Below are positions 17,695-26,954 of a stretch of 64,000 nt of DNA, one piece after another. Source of the DNA: Devosia sp. (lineage in GTDB: Bacteria > Pseudomonadota > Alphaproteobacteria > Rhizobiales > Devosiaceae). Numbering within the stretch: position 1 is the stretch's first letter; the number at the start of each line of letters is the position of its first letter. The position numbers and the translations under genes were made by a program. The stretch covers positions 60,908-124,907 of the forward strand of contig NZ_JACZKG010000046.1 of the NCBI RefSeq assembly GCF_014860165.1. Reading direction: 5' to 3'. The notes under the pieces were generated by a model that saw nothing but the letters and a program-made list of their open reading frames with translations, searched no databases and was not told where the DNA came from.

Positions 17695-18981
17695 TTAGGC
17701 TGTTGAAGTTCCGGAATCCGGAACCTTGCGCGCTACCTCCAACCTCATTCTGGCGCGGGCATAAATCGACTTTTCTAGGTGTAGGTCGCCAGTCATGGCG
17801 CGTTCAATCAGCGCCCGCATGAAACCGCCGGCAGATTTGATTTCGCCCGCCTCTCGGCGCTCAATGATTAGGGCCGCGGCCATAGCCGCTCCGGTTTGTC
17901 CCAATACGCTGGCCGCCTGATCGCGCCCATCGGCAGATATGCCCACCAGCACGCACAGCAGCGGGTATTTGTCGATTAGGGCGGGCCAACTCGTCGGGGC
18001 TTTACCGAGCCACGACTTCAAGGCGGGGCAGGCCGCTGTCAAGGTCTCTATCTGCATCGCACGGCCGGGCTCGGGCCGCGTTCTCAGGCTGGAATTTGCT
18101 TCGCCCCTTCTTTCATCCCAAGCCCCGCGAGCGAAGCTCGCTCCATTCAGGACAACTGGTCCGGCGCTGGCCGGACGCCATGCCCCTTCACTACGAGATA
18201 CTAATTGGTTGAGATTTGTAGTCTGTATGTGGTCACGAATTTTGGGCGTCCTGCTCATGATTTTACCCGATGCCAGGCTGTCTTCACGACCTTTGTTAAG
18301 GCCATAGGCCCGCTCGGCAAGCCGACGACAAAGTCGCGCTGCTCGACCAATCTGGGCTGTCGTCGATTTCTTGCTCACATTGGCCAAGATGATGTTGAAC
18401 CGGCGCTCAACCGTCGCAAGGATACGGCTCGCCAGGTCTTTCACGCTGCTCAGCACCAGGTGCAACTGCCGGACGGCGCCGCGGTACTCGCTCCAGGCAG
18501 CCTCCCTCGCGTTGCGGTCGCTACGCGCCTTTACGACCAACGCATTGAGTTCTCCATAACGCGCGATCAGCACGCGAAGGTCGATGCCAGAGACAGCGGC
18601 CAAATTCCCCGCATCATCGCGGCGGGCGAACCGCTTATAGTTTCCGCTATCCCGCATCGCGATCAACCCAGCATCAAATAGCCGGGACAGCAGCGCTCCT
18701 GTGTGGTTGGGCGACTTTCCGATCTCGAAGCCCAATGTGGCGTTTGACTTGAAGACGATCGGCAGGCCACCCGCCTCGAACTGTGGGCCAGGCGCGCTGT
18801 GGACAAGGGTGACGAGCAACATGGCTTCGGTCGAATTGACCAAACCCGTTTGCGGCAGGTCCTTTGCCAGCACTTGTAACTGCGATCGGGTAACGGCGCC
18901 TAGCTCGGCCTCTTCCGCCATTTTCCGGTAAAAAGCCCGAGCGTCTGTCTGTCGACGTCCTCTTGAATAAGTCGTCACCAT
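17695..18981 (-). CDS. orphan RepC-like replication initiator
   Basis: A 428-residue protein similar in layout to the RepC encoded at 30904-32241. The winged-helix half has the same spaced blocks (for example NHTGALLSRLFDAGLIAMRDS here against SPTTLRRHLANLVDCGLVVRRDS in the other copy), and the C-terminal block SAGGFMRALIERA mirrors SPGGYLRNLTEKA. RepC binds the origin that normally lies inside its own gene. No repA or repB accompanies this copy. A GGAGAGCA site lies just before the ATG. An antisense RNA unit sits about 95 bases upstream, as in repABC loci. It is either a second replicon or a regulatory homologue. Confidence 0.78.
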   Translation of the reverse strand: MVTTYSRGRRQTDARAFYRKMAEEAELGAVTRSQLQVLAKDLPQTGLVNSTEAMLLVTLVHSAPGPQFEAGGLPIVFKSNATLGFEIGKSPNHTGALLSRLFDAGLIAMRDSGNYKRFARRDDAGNLAAVSGIDLRVLIARYGELNALVVKARSDRNAREAAWSEYRGAVRQLHLVLSSVKDLASRILATVERRFNIILANVSKKSTTAQIGRAARLCRRLAERAYGLNKGREDSLASGKIMSRTPKIRDHIQTTNLNQLVSRSEGAWRPASAGPVVLNGASFARGAWDERRGEANSSLRTRPEPGRAMQIETLTAACPALKSWLGKAPTSWPALIDKYPLLCVLVGISADGRDQAASVLGQTGAAMAAALIIERREAGEIKSAGGFMRALIERAMTGDLHLEKSIYARARMRLEVARKVPDSGTSTA

Positions 18982-19041
18982 TGCTCTCCAACAGTTGTGA
19001 CCAGGGCGTGCGAAATCACTCGCCGAAATGACGCCAAACTC

Positions 19042-19070
19042 TTGACGAGGAATGGGGGAGGGCCTAAAAA
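19042..19070 (+). promoter_or_regulatory. promoter of putative antisense RNA
   Basis: TTGACG at 19042-19047 and TAAAAA at 19065-19070 are separated by 17 bases, oriented against the RepC-like gene. A terminator follows about 60 bases downstream with no coding sequence between, consistent with a short RNA gene. Confidence 0.55.
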
Positions 19071-19076
19071 CGAACT

Positions 19077-19139
19077 ACCACATTCGAGTTTCTAGACGAT
19101 CTCCCCGCTTCGGTTCATTCCGAGGCGGTTTTCGTTTTT
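19077..19139 (+). ncRNA. putative counter-transcribed RNA of the orphan repC
   Basis: A short transcript is predicted from the promoter at 19042-19070 to a terminator made of CCGCTTCGG (19105-19113), loop TTCATT and CCGAGGCGG (19120-19128), followed by TTTTCGTTTTT. It is antisense to the leader of the RepC-like gene, ending upstream of it. Length (about 60 nt), orientation and distance from the start codon match the inc-alpha ctRNA found in the repABC locus of the same window. Such RNAs repress repC expression. Confidence 0.62.
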
Positions 19140-19428
19140 GCCGTCTGGTCAGCTCCAAATCTTAGTACGGGATATGAAAACCCATCACTGTGAGTGAGGA
19201 TTCGCGCGTGTTGAAATTACATGCAAACGGACAAATCGCAACATTTTCACGTTAGAACTACCCACATCAGGCTAATTCCGATCGAGGGAAGACGAAGAAA
19301 TCCCCTATATTCCGGGCGCCTTTGGATAGAACGACGGGTCTGGCTATTTGGCGATCCCGCTTTAGGGATATTTTGGTTTAGTCAGTCAAGCTCGTGAGAA
19401 GCGCAGGCATTTATGGTACGCACACTCC

Positions 19429-19851
19429 ATGATCAGCACCCGCATCACCGCCGCCATCGTCCTGTTCGCTGCCACCCTTGGGACCTGGCCGGCACAGGCA
19501 CAGGAATGGAATGTCCACTTCTCTATGTGCGGCCGAGATCGGGTCACATGCGTCGTTGATGGGGACACGATCTGGTTGCAGGGCGTCAACCTTCGGCTCG
19601 AGAGCTATGACACCCCAGAGCCGTACAATGACATCTGTGGCGGCCAAGCCGAGATTGCTCTAGCGAAGCGGGCCAGCGCACGCCTGCTTCAGCTTTTGAA
19701 CGGCAATACCTTCACTGTCGAGACCGGCGGCAAGGATCGATACGACCGCATGCTCGCCACGATCCGTATCGGTGGCACGGATGTTGGCGACATCCTCATC
19801 GCCGAAGGGCTGGCTCGAAGGTGGCCGAACGGCGAGGAATTCTGGTGCTAG
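19429..19851 (+). CDS. secreted staphylococcal-nuclease-like thermonuclease
   Basis: A 140-residue SNase-fold protein that would cleave nucleic acid in the periplasm or outside the cell. A signal peptide covers residues 1-24 (ending AQAQ). The SNase core is visible as VVDGDTIWLQG, LRLESYDTPEP, and DRYDRMLATIRIGGTDVGDILI; the D-G-D-T motif, the arginine in LRLESYDTPE and the arginine in YDRM correspond to the usual catalytic and calcium-binding positions. Small plasmid-borne versions of this family are frequent in alphaproteobacteria. It is transcribed away from the orphan repC, with a 447-base gap that holds the antisense RNA. Confidence 0.85.
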   Translation: MISTRITAAIVLFAATLGTWPAQAQEWNVHFSMCGRDRVTCVVDGDTIWLQGVNLRLESYDTPEPYNDICGGQAEIALAKRASARLLQLLNGNTFTVETGGKDRYDRMLATIRIGGTDVGDILIAEGLARRWPNGEEFWC

Positions 19852-19991
19852 GTCGCAGCTAATGGCGGGATTGCGGCTGTGGGCTCGGTCGGAGGCGGCC
19901 TTTTTCTAGGGCGCTTTGCCGCGTCCCAGGAACAGATAGCGATACCAGCGCATCAATTCGTCCTGATCGGCGAGGTACAAACACGCCTTCC

Positions 19992-20648
19992 TCAAGCATT
20001 CGTCGCGACCGCTGACGGCTTCGAAAACAGCGCGTGGCGAAGTTCGATCTGTGATCCGGTTTGGCGGGTGTGCCTTGTTCGGAAACGCTCGATCGTTTCA
20101 ATCGCGGCAAGTGGTGTAGGCCCCTCAGCGAGCGCGAGAGGAACATGGATGCCGATGGCGTCGGCAATCCGTGAATTGGCAAAGGGCACGTCGCCATCGA
20201 GCACGTAACCGAGCATGCACCCCACAGGCAGTTGCTCAGCATACTGCTCGGTGAGAAAACGCATCATGCCCTGTGTGACGTATACGGTGGCCAGGGAACT
20301 GCGGCTTCCGCCGTTGATCACGTTCAGCCGCTTGCACTCGTAAGCCAGGTATCGCTCTCGATCCCAGTCGAAGAGTACGGCAATGTCGATGATGCCCTTG
20401 CTGTATTTCGACCCGTCAGCCGCTAGGCCAAACGGCTCGAACTGATACTCGACCCAATGGCATAACCGACGCACCACAACGTCCTTGGCGAGGCGATCGA
20501 CGAGGTTGATGGTGATGTCATCTTCCCCTGGCTGTTCGGGAAGAACCGCCATGCACTCTGGCCACGCTGCCGCGATCCGTTCGAGGAAGCGATCGTCAAA
20601 CGAAACGAAGTTGTCGACCCATCCCTGCGCATCACCGATCAGCATCAA
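19992..20648 (-). CDS. PD-(D/E)XK nuclease-like protein of methylase operon
   Basis: A 218-residue protein whose centre reads GIIDIAVLFDWD, then YLAYECKRLNV. D88, E104 and K106 fit the D...ExK active site of PD-(D/E)XK nucleases. It overlaps the upstream 1032-residue methylase by four bases and is the third gene of an operon with a MerR-like regulator. That context suggests the cleaving subunit of a restriction-like defence system. No named restriction enzyme family is recognised. It could also be a nucleic-acid processing enzyme with another target. Confidence 0.65.
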   Translation of the reverse strand: MMLIGDAQGWVDNFVSFDDRFLERIAAAWPECMAVLPEQPGEDDITINLVDRLAKDVVVRRLCHWVEYQFEPFGLAADGSKYSKGIIDIAVLFDWDRERYLAYECKRLNVINGGSRSSLATVYVTQGMMRFLTEQYAEQLPVGCMLGYVLDGDVPFANSRIADAIGIHVPLALAEGPTPLAAIETIERFRTRHTRQTGSQIELRHALFSKPSAVATNA

Positions 20649-23600
20649 TCCGCGTCCCGCTGCTGGGGCGCGGCGGCGGCTTGCTGGAGGTCGAGCGCTA
20701 TCCCATCGGCATCAGCGAGCGCCGTGGAGCGCAGCCAGAAGCGCATCTGCATAGGCTTGATGAGGTAGAGGCAGTCACCGACGAAAACGCGCAAATCCGG
20801 CATGAGCTGGAAGTTACCGTCGAGGGGCCTGTGGATGTGGGCTGCAAGCTGCTCGAGTACCTCGCTGAGTTCGCCGGCCGCATCTTCGGCATAGTCTTCA
20901 TGGCCGCCCAGATGCAGACGCAGGATCGCCAAATCAGCGCCGCGCGCGACAAGGCGCGCATCGATCTTTTTGCCTTTGAACCAGTCCGCGAGGCTCGCCG
21001 ACAATGTGTGCGCGTATTGAGCGCGCTGCGGTTGGTCAGGCGCGCCCCAGAGTTTCGGGAAGTGGCCTTCATGGGGCTGAAGCGCAGGAAGGATCGCCTC
21101 GACAGTGTCGTCGATTAGCGCGATCTCATCGGGAGACAGGCAAAAATATTGGTACGCGAGCCGGTCGATCGTCCGAAGGATATTGCTGTCATCGACCTGC
21201 ATCGAAAACGGCTCGCTAGAGCGTTCGCGTGCGTCGTCCACAATCGCGATCAGCTCAAGGGCCGCTTGGGCTGCTTCGGCCTGATCCGGGACATCGTCGG
21301 GTGATGGAAACGGCAATCGCAACAGGTCGGCTTGCTTGACTTCCGGGCGATCCGAACCGAACGACGCGGTGCCATGAAAGGCATACCAGACCGCGATGCG
21401 ACTATTGAGGATCGCCGTGAGAACCTTTGCGCGGTCGCTTTGGCCGTCCGGCACCACGATCGCTTGCAAGATATCCTGGAAGGTCAGCGGCTGATCGCAG
21501 TATGCCGCCCGAAGGCGGTTTTGCGACGTCTCCACCCCACGCGGGATAAGGATGCGCGAGCCATCGAACCCGGGCTCGAACCCGCGGCGGCGAACCGTTG
21601 ATGACGGGGCCGGGAGCAAGCCTTCCGCAGCCTGAGCCAGGCGCGAATAGGCTGCGATCGGCAGGTCTGGCAGTCGACCGACATACTCGCTTGCCAGAGG
21701 AGGCGCATCGCTATCGCTGTCTTCATTGAAGGGCTGATAGCCTTGCCCGATTACCCATCGATCGCCCGGTTTTTCGCGGCGACGGCTCAGGCTGCCGTAA
21801 TCGCTGATGAAGGCTCCAAGTTTGGGAAGCCTCGCAAGGTAGGCGAAGAGTTTCGCGTCCGGCTCGCGCATCCAGAGGCGCTGCTTGAAGATGAGCGGGT
21901 TATCCAGGACCGCGCCCACCCCGAGTGCGGCCTTGTCGGAGCTACTCAGCGTGATGACACGCTTGATGCGCAAATTAAGGTCGGCCTTCGGCGCCCAGTA
22001 GTCGAAGCGATACGGGAAATTCTCCGGATTGGCGCCGCCGTAGATGATCAGAGCGGTAGGGCGATGGGCTTTCTCGAAAAGCTGGAATCGAAGATCTGCG
22101 AAGTTAATGACGCGACGGACCTGGGATTTTCGGAAGAACGCATCACGCGCTTCGACCGTGTTTTGAGCGTGATTGTGCAGGAACCCCATCGCCGGTAGCA
22201 GGAAGGCGATCAGTCCACCGTCGGCGAGATGAGACAGGGCCTTCCAGCTGAATGCCCAGGCATCCTCGCCACCAGGCATGGGATAACCGGCCTTCTTGCT
22301 CCACTGCACAGACGAACGCGCCGGGCCGCGGCGGCTGGTCCATGGCGGATTGCCAATGATGACCTCGTATCGGGCGCCATCAGGTGACACTTCGAAAAAG
22401 TCGCGGCAGACGAGGGTCTTGCCCCAAAGTTCCGGGAGGAGTTTCCCCCGGGTAATGAGCTTGCGGATGTCGCGTGGCGACACCTCTTCGAGCAAAGCGA
22501 CGTAGAGCGAAAACACGGCGACCCGAACGGCGCCGCCATTCAAATCCCAGCCATGAATCTGGCTCAGTAAGGACAGCAGCGTTTTCCAGGAAATCGTCTG
22601 TGTCTTGTGCTTGGCGCGCCAGTGTTCGCACAGCCGCTGGAACGAGCGGACGAGGAAAACGCCTGACCCGCAGGCGGGGTCGAGGAAGTTTCCTGTCGTC
22701 CTTGTCGCATCCGGCAACATTTCCCAAGCTTGGGAAACGACCGTGTCGGCGAGGAACATGGGCGTGTAGTAGGCGCCGTTGGCGCGGCGTTCGGCCTCGC
22801 GTTCACCCAGGAACCGATCATATACGGCGCTGACGAGCTCGATCGGGATATAGCGGAAGTCATAGCCCCAGAACCGCTGCTGTCCGGAACGCGCCATTTC
22901 TTCACGGCCTGACCGGAACCGCGCCAAGATCGTCAGATGGGCAGGCAGGACTTCTGGCGCCTCGCCCGTGGCCTCGAAGGAGCACGGCGCAACGAACAGA
23001 TCGCCGTTGAAATCCGCGTGGAGGGTCCGGAAAAAGGACCGGAAGAGAGTGACGTCGCCGGTTTCCAGCAGTGCTGAAAAACTCTCCGCGCTCTTCGCAG
23101 AGACGGCGGCAAAGTATGTGGGCGTTACGATCTCCCGGTCTTCAAGGTAGGCGATAAACATCGCCTGTATGAGCAGGGCCTGGGCCGCATCAGGAGCGAG
23201 CGCGGCCTTCTGCAGGAGGTCATGGGACGCATTCAAATTGTCGAGGAGTACCTGATCGATGCGTTCTTTTGGGGGGAAATACTCGCCGTAGTCCTTCCAG
23301 AGGCGGCCGGATTCCGCGCCATAGATCAGATTTTGAAAACGCAGCGCTTCGGTCGTCAGGGTGAGGCTGTCTATGAGACAGCGGGCCTCGAAGGCGTCGC
23401 CCGGATCGCTCAGCGGAGTACGGGCGAGCGAAAACGCTCTGAGCGTATCGTCGGCGATAACCAGCAACAGGCTGGCTAGGCCCTGATTCCAGAGCGCGCC
23501 ATGAAGATCGATAATAGCGGCGCGATCGTAGTGATCAGCTTCTAGGATCGCGACGGTCGGGACGCCTTGGACGCAGAAGATCGCCGATACACCCATTTCG

Positions 23601-23743
23601 GTGAGGGCGGCTCGGATAGCCGGCGCGTGCGGTACGTCGCTGACGGCCTCGGCTGACTCGTAGAGTTCAGGCGAGCGCCGATGTGTGAGCCCCAAGCGGT
23701 CTTTCCACTCCGGCGCCAATGCGGATGCCAGGGTGGTGATCAT
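20645..23743 (-). CDS. large N6-adenine DNA methylase (type IIG/BREX-PglX-like)
   Basis: A 1032-residue SAM-dependent adenine methyltransferase. The SAM-binding motif DPACGSG is at residues 354-360 and the catalytic NPPW at 465-468. An N-terminal region of about 300 residues precedes the methylase core. The region from about 600 to 850 ends in blocks typical of target recognition (ILNSRIAVWYAFHGTASFGSDRPEVK, seen in part as FGSDRPEVK). The layout resembles type IIG enzymes and PglX, but no nuclease motif was found at its own N-terminus; the neighbouring ExK protein may supply it. Four-base overlaps with both neighbours indicate one transcript. Confidence 0.82.
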   Translation of the reverse strand: MITTLASALAPEWKDRLGLTHRRSPELYESAEAVSDVPHAPAIRAALTEMGVSAIFCVQGVPTVAILEADHYDRAAIIDLHGALWNQGLASLLLVIADDTLRAFSLARTPLSDPGDAFEARCLIDSLTLTTEALRFQNLIYGAESGRLWKDYGEYFPPKERIDQVLLDNLNASHDLLQKAALAPDAAQALLIQAMFIAYLEDREIVTPTYFAAVSAKSAESFSALLETGDVTLFRSFFRTLHADFNGDLFVAPCSFEATGEAPEVLPAHLTILARFRSGREEMARSGQQRFWGYDFRYIPIELVSAVYDRFLGEREAERRANGAYYTPMFLADTVVSQAWEMLPDATRTTGNFLDPACGSGVFLVRSFQRLCEHWRAKHKTQTISWKTLLSLLSQIHGWDLNGGAVRVAVFSLYVALLEEVSPRDIRKLITRGKLLPELWGKTLVCRDFFEVSPDGARYEVIIGNPPWTSRRGPARSSVQWSKKAGYPMPGGEDAWAFSWKALSHLADGGLIAFLLPAMGFLHNHAQNTVEARDAFFRKSQVRRVINFADLRFQLFEKAHRPTALIIYGGANPENFPYRFDYWAPKADLNLRIKRVITLSSSDKAALGVGAVLDNPLIFKQRLWMREPDAKLFAYLARLPKLGAFISDYGSLSRRREKPGDRWVIGQGYQPFNEDSDSDAPPLASEYVGRLPDLPIAAYSRLAQAAEGLLPAPSSTVRRRGFEPGFDGSRILIPRGVETSQNRLRAAYCDQPLTFQDILQAIVVPDGQSDRAKVLTAILNSRIAVWYAFHGTASFGSDRPEVKQADLLRLPFPSPDDVPDQAEAAQAALELIAIVDDARERSSEPFSMQVDDSNILRTIDRLAYQYFCLSPDEIALIDDTVEAILPALQPHEGHFPKLWGAPDQPQRAQYAHTLSASLADWFKGKKIDARLVARGADLAILRLHLGGHEDYAEDAAGELSEVLEQLAAHIHRPLDGNFQLMPDLRVFVGDCLYLIKPMQMRFWLRSTALADADGIALDLQQAAAAPQQRDAD

Positions 23744-24225
23744 GCTCGTTTACCGCGCAAATTTGGTTGGGTAGCGGCTGAAGTAGGCAGGAAGGGTAGA
23801 TGGCCTTGCATTTGGTCAGCCGCCGCTTCCGCAAGCGCCGAGCGGAGGCGAACAATTATTGGAGCGCACGACACGCGAAGAGTAGGTTCGCTTGGCCAGT
23901 GCTCTTTCGCGACGCTTGCTTCTAATATCCGAAAGTTGCTTGCAGTAATCAACACGACACAATTTTCAAGTAAGGGCCAGGACTTCCCGTGGCATGCCTC
24001 GAACAACTGTTCGAACTGACTGCTTAGTGTTCCTATACGCACGCCGAAGCCGTTGACCAGCTCGGCGACTATCGCCAGGGCAACGACGTCACCTGGCATG
24101 AAGCTAGGGGCATGACCTCTGTGCCCAGATAGCGCAGGGATGGCGTCACGCCAGGTGCGAAAAGTATCCACCGAAATGGAAAGAAGTTCGCGAATCTGGC
24201 TTTGGGTGTAGCGCATGCGCGCCAC
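23740..24225 (-). CDS. MerR-like helix-turn-helix regulator of methylase operon
   Basis: A 161-residue protein opening with a MerR-type winged helix: RYTQSQIRELLSISVDTFRTWRD (given here as the span of residues 5-27). A second part (about 60-130) reads LLENCVVLITASNFRILEASV and is not recognised. It is the first gene of the three-gene operon and overlaps the methylase by four bases, so it probably controls or serves that system. No cognate operator was identified upstream. Confidence 0.65.
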   Translation of the reverse strand: MARMRYTQSQIRELLSISVDTFRTWRDAIPALSGHRGHAPSFMPGDVVALAIVAELVNGFGVRIGTLSSQFEQLFEACHGKSWPLLENCVVLITASNFRILEASVAKEHWPSEPTLRVSCAPIIVRLRSALAEAAADQMQGHLPFLPTSAATQPNLRGKRA

Positions 24226-24660
24226 ATTAACCTACGGCGGTTACCTCATCAATCCGGGGTGCACCCCAAGTTAGTACTTTCTTTGTTCTTTAGTTTCAAT
24301 CCAAGCGACCACTGCAAAAGAGCTTAGGCCAAAAAGGCCCCTTTCGATAAACCCACGGCCGATCGCAAACGGGCCGCAATCTGCCCCAAACGGCCGTCCG
24401 GCATCCAATATTAAACAAGGTCAACGACGGTGGGCTGGACCGTAGCTCCGTTCCTCCTGCTAAGTCGGCCTTTGGCCGTTGTGGGATTGACGGGGGCGTC
24501 GGTAGCGCCCACTTGGCCGCGTCATCCGGCTTGATGCGCAAGCCGATCCGCTCGGCCTGGCAGACCTTCACGACCGCCCCAACGTCCCACGGGTTCTCGC
24601 CACCGTCGCCGGGCAGTGGCGGAGGACCTACCCTAAGTCGTGGCTTTACCGAACATTAGT
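24226..24660. other. intergenic region, no gene supported
   Basis: About 435 bases between the methylase operon head and a convergently oriented hypothetical gene downstream. Only low-complexity open frames without ribosome sites are present. The promoter of the methylase operon should lie at its left end, but no clear -35/-10 pair stands out. Confidence 0.35.
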
Positions 24661-25098
24661 TCATGCTCCGGCACCGCTACTGCCGCCACCGGCGAAGCCG
24701 CGTGCAGCGGCACCGATGAACAGGCCCACGGTCTCCGCGATTACAGCCCGCCCGACCTCGGAACCGGCGCCCGCAGCGATATCTTTGAGCTGCTTACCGA
24801 CCGCGCCCTTATCAGTCGGCAGGGCGTGCCCGATCGCTTCCATGGCCTTGCTCGTCAGCTGGACGTCTGCGGCCCACCCCGCACCGTCCTGCGTGAACGA
24901 GACGAACCCCTCGTGGCGGAGCCAGCGGAACAGGTCGTCGAATATGTCCTCGGCTTCGTCCTCGCTCTCCGGGCGCACGCTGGTCTGCGTGCCCAAATCG
25001 AGGGAGTTGAAATCCACCCGCCGCGGCCACGCGTCCGAAAGCTGCGCCAGAGTGTGAAGCGTCCAGGTCTTCCCGATGTCGTTGTTGCTCAGTGCCAT
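24661..25098 (-). CDS. hypothetical protein with Gly/Ala-rich C-terminus
   Basis: A 145-residue product. Residues about 45-75 (DIFDDLFRWLRHEGFVSFTQ) look like a winged-helix or other small helical unit, and the C-terminal 35 residues are Gly/Ala-rich with a hydrophobic stretch near VGLFIGAAARGFAGGG, resembling a glycine zipper. No family is recognised. It lies 109 bases downstream of scpB on the same strand. Confidence 0.5.
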   Translation of the reverse strand: MALSNNDIGKTWTLHTLAQLSDAWPRRVDFNSLDLGTQTSVRPESEDEAEDIFDDLFRWLRHEGFVSFTQDGAGWAADVQLTSKAMEAIGHALPTDKGAVGKQLKDIAAGAGSEVGRAVIAETVGLFIGAAARGFAGGGSSGAGA

Positions 25099-25207
25099 AT
25101 CAGTCCCCTCAATTCGGGGAGGACTATCGGTATGCGGCGTCGGTTCTTCAATCGCGAAAACGCGTTAACCACGATCGTCGCACAGCTGTCGGCCCAAACG
25201 CCTGGCC

Positions 25208-25897
25208 TCAGTCATCATCGGCCCGAAACGTTCCGGTGCCGGGGACATACGCTGGCTGGTTATGAAGCCGCCCCGACCTCTCCCCGTCGCCTCGGCCAGT
25301 CAACAGTCCTGCATCCTGCAGTCCCTCCAGATCGGGCAACTCTCGTAGAGTATCGAGCCCGAAATGCTCCAAAACTCCCTTTGTCGTCACATAGGTGAAC
25401 GGCGCCCCAGCTGTTGGGCTACGCGGCCCCGCCGTGATCATGTTCTTATCCCGCAGCGCCCCGATGACATCGCGTGACACCTCACGGCCCAGGATTTCGG
25501 TGACCCCGGCCCGCGTCACCGGCTGATGATAGGCAATCGAAACGAGGACCATGACCTCATTCTGGGTCAGGTCCATCGCCCGTTCCCGCAAGGCCTTAGA
25601 CGCATGGATCGCATCAGCATAGGCCACACGGGTCTGCATTCGCCAACCGCCGGCGATACGGGCAATGTCATATGGCTTGCCGACCAGCCCCGCCTGAATG
25701 TCATCGATCAACAGGTCGATGCTGGCATCGCGTCCGACGATCCTCGCCAGAGCCTCACGCTCCACCGGACGAGGGGAAGCGAACAACACGGCCTCAATGC
25801 GGTTCATCCATTCGCGCCAGCGCAGGTCGGCTGGCATATCGGTCAGCTCGGTATCGAAGATAGTTGGTTCAGCATCTGCTCGTTTGCGCCTGGCCAT
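25208..25897 (-). CDS. scpB: ScpB-like segregation and condensation protein
   Basis: ScpB is a winged-helix partner of SMC and ScpA in chromosome condensation. The 229-residue product has the family pattern: an N-terminal block beginning RIEAVLFASPRPV, then GGWRMQTRV, the block TQNEVMVLVSIAYHQPVTRAGV and TYVTTKGVLEHFGL. No scpA or smc gene is in the window, so it either borrows chromosomal partners or has a plasmid-specific role. It follows a DUF1403 gene with an 11-base gap, a pairing often seen on rhizobial plasmids. Confidence 0.85.
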   Translation of the reverse strand: MARRKRADAEPTIFDTELTDMPADLRWREWMNRIEAVLFASPRPVEREALARIVGRDASIDLLIDDIQAGLVGKPYDIARIAGGWRMQTRVAYADAIHASKALRERAMDLTQNEVMVLVSIAYHQPVTRAGVTEILGREVSRDVIGALRDKNMITAGPRSPTAGAPFTYVTTKGVLEHFGLDTLRELPDLEGLQDAGLLTGRGDGERSGRLHNQPAYVPGTGTFRADDD

Positions 25898-25908
25898 CTA
25901 TTGCGCCC

Positions 25909-26865
25909 TCATAAGCCGTAGAGCCGAAACGTCGGACGACCACTAAGCTCGCGCACCGCCCCCAGCTCACCCAGCCGATCAAACAGCCGCCTGGCCCCGC
26001 GCGCCGACAGTTTTGAACTGGACCAGGACCCCGGCACCGCGTCATCCGACAGCAGCAGTTTGATGACGTCGCCCGATCCTTTGGCGCGGAGTTTTGGCGC
26101 CACCCCCGCCAATCTTCCGGCTCGTTGCGCCAAATCGGCGCCGAGCTCGCACGCCTCCGCCGCCGCGGTCGCATAGGCCAAAAACACCGCCCTGCCCCAG
26201 CCTTCTCCTCCCGGCCGGATGCGCTTGCGGTTCTCGCCGGACCTGAAGAAGGACGACGACACCTGCCCCATCAACAGCGGCACCGGAATGGGCCACCGGA
26301 GTTTTTGGGCCAGCAGGGCGTCGGCGAGCCAGAACCCCAACAATTCGCCGTCAGGCCGGGCCCGATAGACGGCACTGGCGATCTCGGCAGCCAGCACGGG
26401 CGCCGGCCGGGACGACACCGCCATCTCTTCGGCATTGGCGACGACGTCGGCGAGAGAGTCATCCCATCGCAGAGCAAAACACTGTTCGGCGACCGACCGC
26501 ACCATTTCCTCGTCGCATCCGGCGGTCCGGCTGGCCAATCGGCGCCAGGCCATCAGCAGGTGCCCAGCGGGGCCAGGATCGTCGCCGGCACTGCGCAAAT
26601 AGTGGGTGTCGCGCAGTGCTGATTCATCCTCGCGCCGGTCGGTCAAATTCACTGCCGCGGCAGCATTCCGCAGCGCCAGCCGTTGCCGCCAAGCGCCGGC
26701 CCAGGAAAAATCCTGACGCACCAGATTATCCAACGAATTCAAAGCCGCGCCGGTCGCATATGCCGCATCGGAGTCGTGCAAAACAAGACCACGTGGTCGC
26801 GCCCAAACCGGCACTTTGGGCACCGGTAGAGGATCGAAAATCAGCAAATCAGCGCGTGATTTCAT
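25909..26865 (-). CDS. DUF1403 family protein
   Basis: A 318-residue protein matching the DUF1403 family, of unknown function, found mainly on plasmids of Rhizobiales next to ScpB and a tyrosine recombinase, as here. Visible features are an Ala-rich helical body and the block PIPVPLLMGQVSSSFFRSGENRKRIRPG (residues about 190-220, cited as PIPVPLLMGQ). The C-terminal end looks like a winged helix (LSARGARRLFDRLGELGAV). It is divergent from the integrase gene, and the two share a short promoter region. Confidence 0.78.
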   Translation of the reverse strand: MKSRADLLIFDPLPVPKVPVWARPRGLVLHDSDAAYATGAALNSLDNLVRQDFSWAGAWRQRLALRNAAAAVNLTDRREDESALRDTHYLRSAGDDPGPAGHLLMAWRRLASRTAGCDEEMVRSVAEQCFALRWDDSLADVVANAEEMAVSSRPAPVLAAEIASAVYRARPDGELLGFWLADALLAQKLRWPIPVPLLMGQVSSSFFRSGENRKRIRPGGEGWGRAVFLAYATAAAEACELGADLAQRAGRLAGVAPKLRAKGSGDVIKLLLSDDAVPGSWSSSKLSARGARRLFDRLGELGAVRELSGRPTFRLYGL

Positions 26866-26954
26866 GCCTGGATGCTAACACGCCACGGCGCTTATCGCCA
26901 TAGAATATGCTGTTATGCGCCCCACATGGTGGCAATTAATAATGACTGATAATC

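Noticed and set aside
24296..24571. A 91-codon minus-strand open frame in the 24.2-24.7 kb gap.
   Set aside because: No ribosome site, no family pattern and biased composition; kept as intergenic.
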